Of a stretch of DNA of 64,000 nt, positions 22,659 through 32,800 are shown piece by piece. Each line of letters starts with the position of its first letter. Within the stretch, counting starts at the first letter, position 1. The position numbers were made by a program, and so were the translations under genes. Source of the DNA: Liolophura sinensis (taxonomy: Eukaryota; Mollusca; Polyplacophora; Chitonida; Chitonidae); contig NC_088300.1 in NCBI RefSeq assembly GCF_032854445.1, positions 29,991,608 through 30,055,607 of the forward strand, read 5' to 3'. The notes below the pieces were generated by a model that was not told the DNA's origin, did not search any database, and saw only the letters and a program-made list of their open reading frames with translations.

Positions 22659-23813
22659 TCATTGTTGTGGGTTTGGTGATTTACAAGGAATAATCCCACG
22701 TTTGAATTCTGTTCCCTCATAGCACTTCAGTCTATCTGTATGACCCAATATAGGTTTTGAATTGCGAGTTTGTTGTAAACGATAGACCATGTCATCTAAT
22801 TTTCCTGTTATTTGATATGGCCCAGTCCAGTTACAAGGCAACTTCGGTGTCAAGCCTTTCTTGTGTGAGTTGTCATATAACCAAACTACATCTCCAATGT
22901 TGAAAAGTTTTCCATTTCGTCCTACATTATAATTGCGTTCCTGGCGTAAAGTATTCTGTTGAAATTCTCTTGCTTTCTCGTGAGCTACAAGACCTTCTCT
23001 AAGTCCATAAGCATAATCTGTGGTATCATTTGTCGTCATTTCCAATGATCGACCCGTAATAATGTCCAAAGGAAGATCTACTTCTCTCCCTAACATAAGC
23101 TTATTAACTGAGTTACGTCATGTTGGGATGATCTATAGGCCATAAGTGCAAGTGGAAGCTGTTCGTCCCATTCACGTTGATTTTTATCTACCATCAAGTC
23201 GATCTTCTAGTGTTCTGTTGAATCTCTCCACTATTCCATTTGACTGGAGTTGTTCCTGTTTTATCGATTTCTAGGAGTTTGCACGCTTCGGTCAGTAATT
23301 TAGACCGGAAATTGGTACCCTGGTCTGAATGAAGTTGTCTTGGAACTCCAAACCTACAGATAAACTCTTTCACCACTTTCCCCGCCTCTGTCTCTGCTTT
23401 CTCATTGCATATGCTTCCACCCATTTTGTGAAATAATCCTGAACGACTAATATATACTGGTTTCCTTTCTGTGTTTTAGGAAGTGGACCAAGTATATCAA
23501 CTGAAATTCTTTCCATAGGTGCTCCAACTAAATACTGCTTCAGCTGAGCACGAGGTCGTACACCAGGTGCCTTTCGCGAACTACATTTGTCACATTGTCT
23601 ACACCATTGACGAATGTCGTCACTCGTGGAGTACCAGTGGTATCTAGCTTTGACCTTAGGGATTGTCTTTCCCACACGCATATGCCCAGAGGTTTTAGAA
23701 GCATGTAACGGCTGAAAAACTTCTCTACGATAAGCAGTGGGTAAAATTAGCTGCCAGTGACATAATAAACCATCATCACATTCCCACTTTCTGTAAAGGA
23801 CATTATCAAGCAA
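22659..23813 (-). pseudogene. Gypsy integrase (broken)
   Basis: The zinc-binding N-terminal region lies at about 23570-23720, with CRQCDKCSSRKAPG as the CC half of HHCC. The catalytic core starts with ISVDILGPLPKTQKG (first acidic residue). The second acidic residue is in HSDQGTNF (about 23310). The third lies in NGIVERFNRT near 23215, in a different frame from the SDQG segment. The C-terminal part (23096-22659) has IGDVVWLYD and LPCNWTGPYQI, a GPY/F-type module typical of Gypsy integrases. At least two frame changes separate these parts. In the family the enzyme inserts element cDNA into host DNA. Confidence 0.88.
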
Positions 23814-23834
23814 TGAAAGTCTATCCCACTGAGC

Positions 23835-24240
23835 CTAGTAAGATTTGATTGCTCTGCTATAAGGTGACACTTCCTTCCAGTTAGGACATTTATTACTGGT
23901 CTCTTTGCATGAAATAATCAATGCCAAATCTTTGTCTTTTCTTTGAGCCTGAGCTAATTTCACATTTGACCATCTGTCAATGTTTGCAAGGGGAGGTGAT
24001 GAATTCGTAAGAAAATCACTGTCAGATTTTCGTTCCATTGCTTTCTAGTGGTAACAGCGTTGACAACCAACTTTTTTGATTTCTTGGGCCGGAATGATGA
24101 TGGATTCTTGCGTTTGTAAGATCAGTTCTTTGGTAACCACTTAATTTTCGTTATTTCAGTTGTTATGGGACCGGAATGATCAGTCTGTACTGACACATCA
24201 CTGAAATTAGGCTTCAAGGAGACGTATCCCGTTGTAATAC
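23835..24240 (-). pseudogene. Gypsy pol spacer between RNase H and integrase
   Basis: The open stretch 24038-23835 (SNVKLAQAQRKDKDLALIIS) resembles the linker preceding the integrase zinc region, where Gypsy polyproteins often have LR.AQ.KD..L. It carries no catalytic motif. Confidence 0.55.
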
Positions 24241-24243
24241 TGT

Positions 24244-24950
24244 TTATTGTCTTAATTGTGTAAAGGTGACTTCTCCCGTAGTAATACTGTTTGTTGTCTT
24301 AACTGTGTAACCCATTTTAGTACACCAGTTACAGGTAATTCCGGAAAGAGCATCTGCATTCCCATGCTGCTTCCCAGGACGATGAATAATGTCAAAGTCA
24401 AAGATGCTTAACAGTCCCAACCATCTGGCCATTTGACTTTCAGGTTCTTTGAAATTCAGAAACCATCTCAGGGCACCATGATCCGTATGGATAGTAAACT
24501 GACGACCATGTATGTAATGTTGAAATTTTTTTTACATAAGTTACTACATCAAGTAACTCTTTTCGAGTAACACAGTAATTCTTTTCCGCTTTACTCAGTG
24601 TTCTGCTGGCATATGCTACGGTTTTTTCTCCTGTCCCTGCATTTGGGATAAAACTGCTCCAATGCCATTTCCACTAGCGTCAGTGTCCAGAATAAAATCA
24701 CCATGTGAACTGGGAAAAGCTAGGATTGGTGCACTACACAATTTCTGTTGCAATGTTCTGAATGCAGTTTCACACTCTTCAGTCCATATGAAATCTTTAT
24801 CATGTTCAGTTCATGTTGATGTTCAGCTTATGAAGTGGTCTGCAAATAGACGCGAAGTTTTTAATGTAACATCTGTAATAAGATGCTAGTCCAATGAAAC
24901 TTCTAACACCAGTGACACAAGTTGGAGTTGGCCAGTCTTTAATAGCTTGA
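24244..24950 (-). pseudogene. Gypsy RNase H (broken)
   Basis: LDTDASGNGIGAVLSQ (about 24705-24655) matches the first catalytic-Asp motif. IHTDHGALRWFLNF and FDIIHRPGKQHGNADALS (about 24490-24340) match the later Gypsy RNase H motifs with the HRPG.N..ADALS signature. Stops and frame changes interrupt it around 24530-24650. Family role: degrades the RNA strand of RNA/DNA hybrids during reverse transcription. Confidence 0.85.
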
Positions 24951-25088
24951 ACTTTCTCAGGATCTGATATGCCCCAAATAATTCACTTCATCTTGGAATA
25001 AGTGACACTCTTTTGGTTTCAACTTAAGATTCGCCTCCTTGAATCTATCAAACACTTTTCGAAGATTCTCAACGGCTTTATCAAAACA

Positions 25089-25777
25089 CTACCCAAAAAC
25101 TATAATTGCATCAATGTATATGAGACATATCTGCCATTGATATCCATCAAGGACTAATTCCATCAAACGTTCAAAGGTGGAGGGTCCATTAGAGACTCCA
25201 AGCGTTAAAAATTGAAATTGCCAGAGACCACTCCTCGTAATGAAAGCAGTTTTCTCTTTTGATGACTCATCTAACTCAACCTGCCAATATCCACGGGCCA
25301 AGTCCAGTGTCGAAAAACAAGTGGCACCATGTAAAGAGTCCAGGGAGTCATCTATACGTGGCAACGGGTATGCATCTTTAACTGTCACACTAATTGGTCT
25401 TCGAAAATCGATGCAAAACCGTGTACTACCGTCTTTGTTTGAACTATAGGTGATGCCCATGGGCTGATTGACTTCTCAATTATCCCCTTCTCATACATGT
25501 CTTTAATTTATTTATCTGCTTCTTTCTGTTCAGTCGGAGATAATCTTCTGGCTGGTTGTCTCAGAGGTGGAGCATTACCAGTGTTTATTGAATGTCGAAT
25601 GTCTTTCGTCCTGCCCAAGTCAAACTCTGATTCAGCAAAAACTTCTTGATAATCTATCAACAATTTTTCCACTTTTACTTTATCTTCAGTACCCAAATCC
25701 TTGGTATTCCGTTCAAAAGTCCGAACTAAAAAGTCAGGTAAATTTCTCTGTTTCAAGCCGACCTTAACACCATTCAC
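25089..25777 (-). pseudogene. Gypsy reverse transcriptase (inactive)
   Basis: The N-terminal part (25777-25511) ends ARRLSPTEQKEADK followed by an in-frame TAA. IKDMYEKGIIEKSISPWASP follows in that frame, then a frame change near 25450 into KDGSTRFCIDFR. Fingers/palm motifs continue with AYPLPRIDDSLDSL, STLDLARGYWQVEL and GPSTFERLM. The catalytic box reads YIDAII where the family has Y-[VIL]-D-D, so the second aspartate is alanine. The first stop after it is at FG*. RT activity would be lost from the active-site change alone. Confidence 0.92.
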
Positions 25778-26032
25778 AGTGTTAAATGCCTGGTCATCAC
25801 ATGACCTATTCTCAAAGTGCTCACGTCCCCAGAAAATTCAACAGTCCAACACTGGACTCAACTAAATTGTGTCCAGTAAATTTTTACCAACTAATAATTA
25901 TGGGTGTCTTTCATTTATGAAATAGAGCTCACAAATTGCTCATTTCCCAACAACTTCCGAACCAGTATTTGACTTAAGAGATACAACAATATGTTCACCA
26001 GGGGGAAGACTGATAAGGTTATCAGTGATCAG

Positions 26033-26560
26033 TCAACAACTCATAGTAGACCTCCACAATTTTTCACAGAAAATTTGCCGACCACAACAGATAAGACATC
26101 CTCTTTTTGGATGAATTCTACAGTCAAATTTTGATAAGAAGTCGATTCCAAGAATCGCATCACTCTCTATGTTCACCACAGCAACCTCTATCATGGTAGG
26201 TTGAGACAAGATACCAATATTAAGTTCAGCTGTGCCAAGAATCCTCAGAGATGACTTATCTGCATTATACAATGTGAGACCTTTGGGTTTTAATGATGGT
26301 CTGTCCTTGACTGGCAGATTGAAATAAACATTTTCAGAAATTAAAGTTACTCATGAACTAGTGTCACCGAGAAATAAAACTTTACTGTTGCCAACATGGC
26401 CAGAAACATACATTCCACTCTCCACATCTTCCCACCTTACTTTAATAATAGTCGAAACTACATTGTCTACACCTACTGGCTGGTTCATAGCGTCATCTGT
26501 AAGGTGTGATAGGCTTCCATCAGAAATTAAAACTGTAATTACCTGCAGTTGTCGGGGCTG
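26033..26560 (-). pseudogene. Gypsy aspartic protease (broken)
   Basis: The region starts with NQPVGVDNVVSTIIKVRW and leads to VLFLGDTSS, the D-[ST]-G-like active-site box. It is followed immediately by an in-frame TGA (about 26353-26351) before VTLISENVYF. Downstream, 26272-26033 reads through SDAILGIDFLSKFDC, the ILG.DFL element expected in retropepsins. The catalytic glycine position appears as serine. Retropepsins cleave Gag-Pol; this copy could not. Confidence 0.8.
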
Positions 26561-26800
26561 ATTGTTTACAACCGACCCCTGTCCCTTTGGCTCGACTGCA
26601 CACCGTTTCCCGATTGCTGAACTCTATTCCCATCCATGTTTAATGGACATGACATCTCTACTAATTTTCTCTCTAGTTCTTCATTTCGTGACTGTAATTT
26701 TTCATCACTGTCCCTAGCAGAAATTTCCCTCACATTCCTAGGACGTGAAACATAGTTTTCTCGATGTTCCCTGTACGTAACAAAAAAAGTTTTCTTTAAT
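26560..26800 (-). pseudogene. Gag C-terminal remnant
   Basis: Reads a charged, coiled-coil-like stretch (DEKLQSRNEELERKLVEM) just upstream of the protease region. No CCHC zinc knuckle was seen. The sequence upstream to 26950 could be more gag but gives no recognisable motif. Confidence 0.45.
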
Positions 26801-27119
26801 CCTGAAAGAACATTGCCAACCTGTCTAGGAGCTACATGTAACTCTTTCTATCTGGAATGATTGGGTTATCTGTGGTACACACTGCAACTCATAAATCCGC
26901 CCAGCTAAATTACTTCATATCGCGTTGAGAGTTTTCATTTATTCCATTTATTCTACTTTGTGACACCTTTTGTAGCAATAGGTTGGTAGAAAATACACGT
27001 AAATGTCGTTAAAGATTGCAGAAACGAGCCACTATAAAAGTCCTTTCGCCTGTCTCATACACGCCATGTAATATTTAGTGTATATGTGATTTATGTATTT
27101 GATTATTGCTTAACACAAA

Positions 27120-27225
27120 TGAATTCCCTTGTCGAGACAGGATTCGAACCCGAACCTCGTATGTCGAAGCGGCTGAAAGGCAAGGACCATAATTCCTCAA
27201 CAACAGTGTTCTTCCATTCGTGTTT
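27120..27225 (-). repeat. tRNA-like SINE head fragment
   Basis: On minus: GAGGTTCGGGTTCGAATCCT is a clear box B, preceded by a CCGCTTCGACAT anticodon-arm-like part. No family tail was recognised. Confidence 0.45.
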
Positions 27226-28034
27226 GTCCACTAAACTTACCGCCATCGTACAAGAGAAATTTTTTTCGGCAAATTCACTACATATATATTCTCTGAGATT
27301 AATAAAAATTTATTCATCACCATGACATGTTGTGGGAGACAATGCACTGTTGAGGGGAAACATCTGCTATTTCAGCAGAACGATGCAGGTCATCAACGAC
27401 CAACACGTATCTGGCTATTTTATGTTGATTAATAGAGTTCCGCAGGCCGACACTTTATTCAAGGGAAGCCACTCTGTATGACGGTTCCCACACAACTAAT
27501 GGGAACGTAAGTGTAAAAAAACAGGAAGCACTCTAATGCTGGTTTACCAAACTTTAACGTTAATTTTACCACAACAAAGCTATTGGACATTTCTATTTAA
27601 AGTGAACGATTTTGGGGAGAAGGTCACTTGTTAAATGAGAACTTTCCTGGCTTACGTATATCTCATCTGTTATATGCCTAAAATATACATTTATCAGATA
27701 AACAATTAAATATTCCAGTTCATTTGCAATTATCTAAGGGAATGATTTCTGATGTTAAAGTTGAGGAGAATTTCGCCCCTCACAATAAAAATATTTTCTT
27801 AGGGTCAAAATCATACTTTACCAATTGGAATTTTTTACTGCTGTGGAAATCTAAACATCATTGCAACATTGTTACGCGGTAGTAACGAACTATATCGAAT
27901 ATATCCTCTACAATGAGAACATGAACATTAGAATGAAATACCAACGATAGATGACATCTCTTTTCAATTTTCTATTCTACTGTAAGTTTTGGTATACTAT
28001 GTTACAAAATACGAACAGTCAAGATAACTTTGAC
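27226..28034. other. No gene recognised
   Basis: AT-rich, with no gene or repeat recognised. Confidence 0.35.
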
Positions 28035-28276
28035 TTATTTATTCATTTATTTGACTGGTGTTTTACGCCGTACTCAAGAATATTTCACTTATACGACGGT
28101 GGCCAGCATTATGGTGGGAGGAGACCTTCAAAAGAGTGAGGACAGACCTTCCCACGTATAGCCGGAAAGAAAGCCAACATCAGCTGGAAATGAACTCACA
28201 GCCACCGCATTGGTGAGAAGCTCTGAATCATTACGCTGCGTTAACGCGCTAACCAACTGGGCCACAGAGGACCCTA
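28035..28276 (-). repeat. SINE family A, internally deleted
   Basis: Tail and core (TGACTGGTGTTTTACGCCGT on plus) join through GGAGGAGACCTTCAAAAGAG to the head-side GACAGACCTTCCCACGTATA. The GGGCTCTGCCCGG section is missing. The head with box A and box B is present to CAGAGGACCC. Confidence 0.88.
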
Positions 28277-30399
28277 AGATAACATTTATTATTGTAAGTG
28301 GAATTTTACCCTGAACATATTTTGAAGTCCCACAAAATCTAGCTGCTGAAATTAAACAAAGCAACTTCGGTACAAATTGTTATATTCAATTACACCACGC
28401 AATACGTATTTACACGAAAGACTGAAAAATGAAACAAAACCCTTTGTGTGATGTGTGCGGAAATGTGTCCACAATTGATTCAGTTAGGTGTTAATAATGC
28501 GTATGAGTAGGCACGATGTGAACTGCGGGCTTTGCCATGGAGAACGAAGGTCGGCCTACATCACGTAACAAAAGCGAGGGCAATTACATCTTATTCAAAG
28601 CGAAGTTCTATGTCTAGACATGTCATGTTACATGTACAAACAAAACCCTAGTGTTTCAGTATGTTATGAATTGTATTAAAAGGACTGTCAAAAGTTGAAC
28701 GAGGACGATGTTATGAACGTACAGCTAGCTCGTTTAATTAAATGTTTACCACTTTCTGTAATAAATAGCGTTAGATTTTTTGTTCCTGCATGGTCGATAA
28801 AGATTCATGATGTACTTTCTGCATGTTGGACGTTGTGATGGTTATAGCATTGTAAAACTATCAGCCCACTTTACCATTTAGTCATGGTCATGTTGAAAAA
28901 AAAAAACGTACATGATTAATTGTCATCTAATTGAAAAGTTTATGTTCGTAACTGTCTGCCTCACGTTTTCCCAGAATGTATTTATATCTTGTACTCTGAG
29001 AATGGCCATATTTATTCTCATTTGTTCAGTTATTGTTAACGTTTCTACATCTATATGAAGAAATGCTCGAAATGTTTTACAGATTAATTTCAACAATGTA
29101 ATGTAAATATTACTTTTCCAAACAGACAAACTCATGGTGGAAAAGAAGCCAAAGCTTTTACGTTTGCTTTGAATTTTGTTTACGATCAAACCATCCAGAA
29201 TTTTCTTTACGTTATTCTATAAATATGAGCGACGGATTTGTGAAGCTCACAGTCATTCACTTGTCCACTTGTGAGCAGTAATTCATTCCAGCCCACTTGT
29301 AAGCAGTCATTTACTGAAGTCCATTTAAAAGCAGTCACATTTACTGTCATTCACTGTGAAAGATTTTGCTGGGTTTTGAGGTATTGGATTTCATGCTGTT
29401 CGACATTCGTCAGTTATACTCCATTTTCTCTACCTAGCACTTTGTGAGTTTGTGTTTTGTTTTGGTTTGTATATTATTGTCACTTGTACTATTTGTTAAG
29501 CTATATGTATTAATTTTTTTCAAGCGTCCTCGTGTCTTTTGTTTGATCTAGTTTAAGACTTATCGCTGATCGGAGAGTTAAACAAGCCAGTACTTTCTCA
29601 TCTTTACTCTCCGATAGTGGTACCCTTACAGGAGTCGTGCTATTGGTTTCCTCGGCCTGCTGTGATGTATGGGAGATAACTCTAGCAGGCAAATATTGCG
29701 AAAAGATCCAACCCTGAAAAAATGACATTCTTTCTCTGCTTTCAAAGAAAGCTGTACTTGAAGAGGAGCTCAAAAGTATACCCTGAGGCCAATGTAGAGC
29801 ATATTTAAATCCACCACCCACCTAGACTCTAGGAGGATTGTGGCAGGCCTTTGGGGAATAGACTGATATCTGTCATACATGACATGGTTGAACAAGAGAT
29901 TATGAGGCCTGTGGTATTTATCTGGGATAAAAGTGAGCAAGATAGCCTTAGCGAGCCCCCACAGTATTTTTTCGTTGATTATTTTCCATATAGTATTACA
30001 TATATGCCTGTATTTACTGAACTGTCCGGATGGTCACTGAACATAGCAGAATAACTGCCACGCTTAATTGTCTCCCCATTAATAAGGAGAAAATAAAATC
30101 AACAACATTTTTATCGCGTTTTTTTTTTACAAAGTTGCCTTTATATTGTTAAAATTTCGAAAAAACTGTTCAGTGTAATTGTTTTAGGCATGTTAAGATT
30201 TTTGGAAAATATTCTCAACAACCATGGCTATGATTGTATAGTTGAAATGACTGAAATTATTATGTAGTGTTTTGTGGCATTTATGATGAATATGTATAGA
30301 TTTCATGTCAGATCGCCAAAACCATATTAGATGAAATAATATACTCATGAATTTTTTACTGATACGATGACGGTCGTTTCATGGATTAAGAAAGCAGGA
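28277..30399. other. No gene recognised
   Basis: Nothing supportable. A weak tandem CACTTGTGAGCAGT / CACTTGTAAGCAGT / CATTTAAAAGCAGT pattern lies at 29262-29340. ORFs at 29.5-30.05 kb have no clear domain. Confidence 0.3.
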
Positions 30400-30400
30400 G

Positions 30401-30806
30401 TGTAAACAACAAGTTACTGGCAAGCATGTGACCAAGTGACCTGCAAGCCACATAAGCGGAAGACAAGCGAACTTCAACAAGGTGAGACGCCACGCCCGAT
30501 GGTCACCAAGTACCAAAGACCAATGAAGGTCAATGTGGGAGTAAACCCAAGTCGCACACCTTACAACTGAACCACGTCCAACGACGCCACGCCCAAACGG
30601 TCACCAAGACCCAAAGACCAATGTAGGTCAATGTGGGAGTAAACCCAAGTCGCACACCTTACAACTGAACCACGTCCAACCCGCGCATATAAATTAGTTC
30701 ACACAAAATCTGCTGAGACTGATTTTCAATAAAACACACTGATGCTACATACAGGACATCTGTCCCGCGGGTTGGGGTTATATTTCCAATTGTTGACCTG
30801 TGGGGT
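30401..30806 (+). repeat. Possible solo LTR with a 98-bp internal tandem duplication
   Basis: Contains a TATA-like TATAAA at 30688-30693 and a polyadenylation signal AATAAA at 30728-30733. This compact promoter/terminator arrangement is typical of LTRs. Directly upstream, two 98-bp units (30485-30582 and 30583-30680) are nearly identical, each ending CTGAACCACGTCCAAC, like a duplicated U3 enhancer. Ends are uncertain; no second LTR, target-site duplication or internal coding region was recognised. Confidence 0.4.
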
Positions 30807-31534
30807 CAGCCACGAACAGCTACTATCGGAATTTTTTTAATTATAGCTTATGTTTGTTTAGTATCTCGCCACATATTTTTTGAGAGCTGATATTCTAGGT
30901 TGTTGTTGTCATGGAATAAATACGAATGTCGGATTTGAAAATTCAAATTTATTATAATCGTCAGACGAAGCCTAGGAATTTCTCTTAGAGCTCAGGGAAA
31001 GAGCTGTATGACCGAAAGTCAAGACGATTGTGTAAAATTCTATTAAGCACGTGATGACATCAACACTTTAAAATAACTGAAGTAAGGGCTCTGATGAGAT
31101 ATTACATGTATGTGGTTTCTTTGCAGACAGCCACCTGCTGGTCATCTGAGAGGTTAGTCATTAAGCGATACGTGTCGATGCACATTGTACCATTAGTGGA
31201 CCCCACAATCGGTTCACATGAACCGCATAATCTAATGCAGACAGCGCTAATCTGAGTCATTATTGAAAACGGACCGGCGGAAAACCGATTGCTCTAACAG
31301 GCGAGGCCATGTAATATTCTTCTTCATGGAGACGGGAAACAGTCACTGGACGCGAACAGGCGTTTACAGATTGAAATTAAGCTGTCTGATGTATGACGTC
31401 GTCATTGACACTTTATCTCTGAGTCAGTGCTTATATGACAGGACAATAGCTGTGATAAATCAAGCGTTTATGTATACAGATTATAAGCTGTTCCTGCTGA
31501 TCTGCCCAGAAGAGAGCCCATTTTTGTCCAGATA
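30807..31534. other. No gene recognised
   Basis: A 90-codon plus-strand ORF near 31.3-31.5 kb has no recognisable domain. No repeats noticed. Confidence 0.3.
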
Positions 31535-31700
31535 AATTACTGATTGATACGGTAGGTTGGGCATGAAGACTGAAAACTGTATCTTGGCACCGTCTACATA
31601 GATCAAAGGTAAAACAGCGCCTCTTGAAATTTCTGCTTAATTGAAGGTTTCATTTGCATTCCTGTGACAGACCATGACTCGCAATGCGCCTGAGTTTGTA
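31535..31700 (+). repeat. Diverged copy of 37200-37430 (segmental repeat edge)
   Basis: ATAAATTACTGATTGATACG and GTAGGTTGGGCATGAAGACT match 37200-37245. The AAATTTCTGCTTAATTG..GGTTTCATTT segment and the GACAGACCATGACTCGCAAT-like end match 37368-37430. It suggests the end of a further, mostly lost repeat unit upstream of 33 kb. Confidence 0.6.
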
Positions 31701-32329
31701 CGCAGGGCGGAACGAATAACCAAGTATAATTCGAATATTAGGCTTCCAAGTTTCGCTTGACTATTGTTCTTGCTCAGAATATTTTTCTTCTCTGACAACT
31801 GTTTTTTTGGCGAGAAAACTGCCTGTCACAGCTGTTAACTTTCTGCACATGTTCATTACCAAATCGCTTGGGTTACTTCACTGAGCAATCGCAAGGGCTA
31901 CGTGCTTGAGTACAAAACTTTACCAACCTTTGACCCACTTTTCGGTTACATTGGAGCGGTATGGACATCTAAAAAACTTCTTCTCCAGAACAGCTTAACC
32001 GATTGCATTGAAACTTCATATGCATGTAAAGACTACAGGGGTATCAGGAATGAAAATGTTATGCGAATCGGTTGAGAATGTGGAAGCTCGCTTTTAAGTC
32101 GTTTTAGTCACGTGATGACCAATGGATGAATTTTGAAAAAACAAGATAGTAGTTAGATGGATTTTGGCCTGCTGAATACAACCGTGGTTTTAGTTTTTTC
32201 CTCCGATGTATAGTTTTCTTAAAATTGCAATTATACCTCATTTCAGTGTCATATTTCAAATGTCACGTGTCCTGACACCGTAATAGCTATGAACCGAAAA
32301 TTGGTCAGTAGACAGATCAACCAAAATAT

Positions 32330-32800
32330 AGAGAAATCGGGAAATTTGCGCTTTTTCCGCGTTTTGATCGCAAATTGCAACAAAAATATACATCGCAAAA
32401 GAAAAAAGAAAATAATACTGGATTCGTGATCAGGACGTCAAACTGCGTCTGTTGGCATACTTACAATATTTCTACATTCATCCTACTCACGAATAGAGTG
32501 TATATGCATTATATAGCATACTCTGTAAATGTGCCAAAATATAGTTAAATCGGCCTTTTGTCAAAGCCCTGTATATCCTATATTTATTAAGACAGCTCAC
32601 AGATTTTCAGCATGCACACCCAGCAAGTTTGAGCATTACAGCTGTATTAGTTTTTCTGTCATGTGACATACAAATATGGGGGAAATTGCAAATTTTCGAT
32701 TTTTGATGGCAATTTGCGACATAAGTATCTTGCAGGGAAGAAATACGACCAGATTCGTGATCAGGGCATCAAGTTACCTGCAGTTCACTCGTTCGAAGTT
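32330..32800. repeat. Diverged internal duplication, period about 345 bp
   Basis: TTGATCGCAAATTGCAACA, then GGATTCGTGATCAGGACGTCAA (about 32363-32440), recur as TTGATGGCAATTTGCGACAT, then AGATTCGTGATCAGGGCATC (about 32703-32775). Non-coding; class unknown. Confidence 0.6.

Larger units (their letters stand above)
21735..26950 (-). mobile_element. Decayed Ty3/Gypsy LTR retrotransposon
   Basis: Minus-strand element in the order gag C-terminus, protease, reverse transcriptase, RNase H, integrase, then a zinc-finger ORF, i.e. the Ty3/Gypsy (Metaviridae) pol order. Multiple stops and frameshifts plus an altered RT active site show it is not autonomous. No LTR pair, primer-binding site or polypurine tract was identified. 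The 5' end (above about 26.95 kb) looks truncated. Parts are described separately. Confidence 0.92.

Noticed and set aside
22659-23096. Integrase C-terminal ORF as a separate host gene
   Set aside because: The GPY/F-type motif and position place it in the Gypsy integrase.
29850-30054. ORF with HDMVEQEIMRPV, vaguely like the start of a retroelement RT
   Set aside because: Too short, without any palm motif around it; similarity is at chance level.
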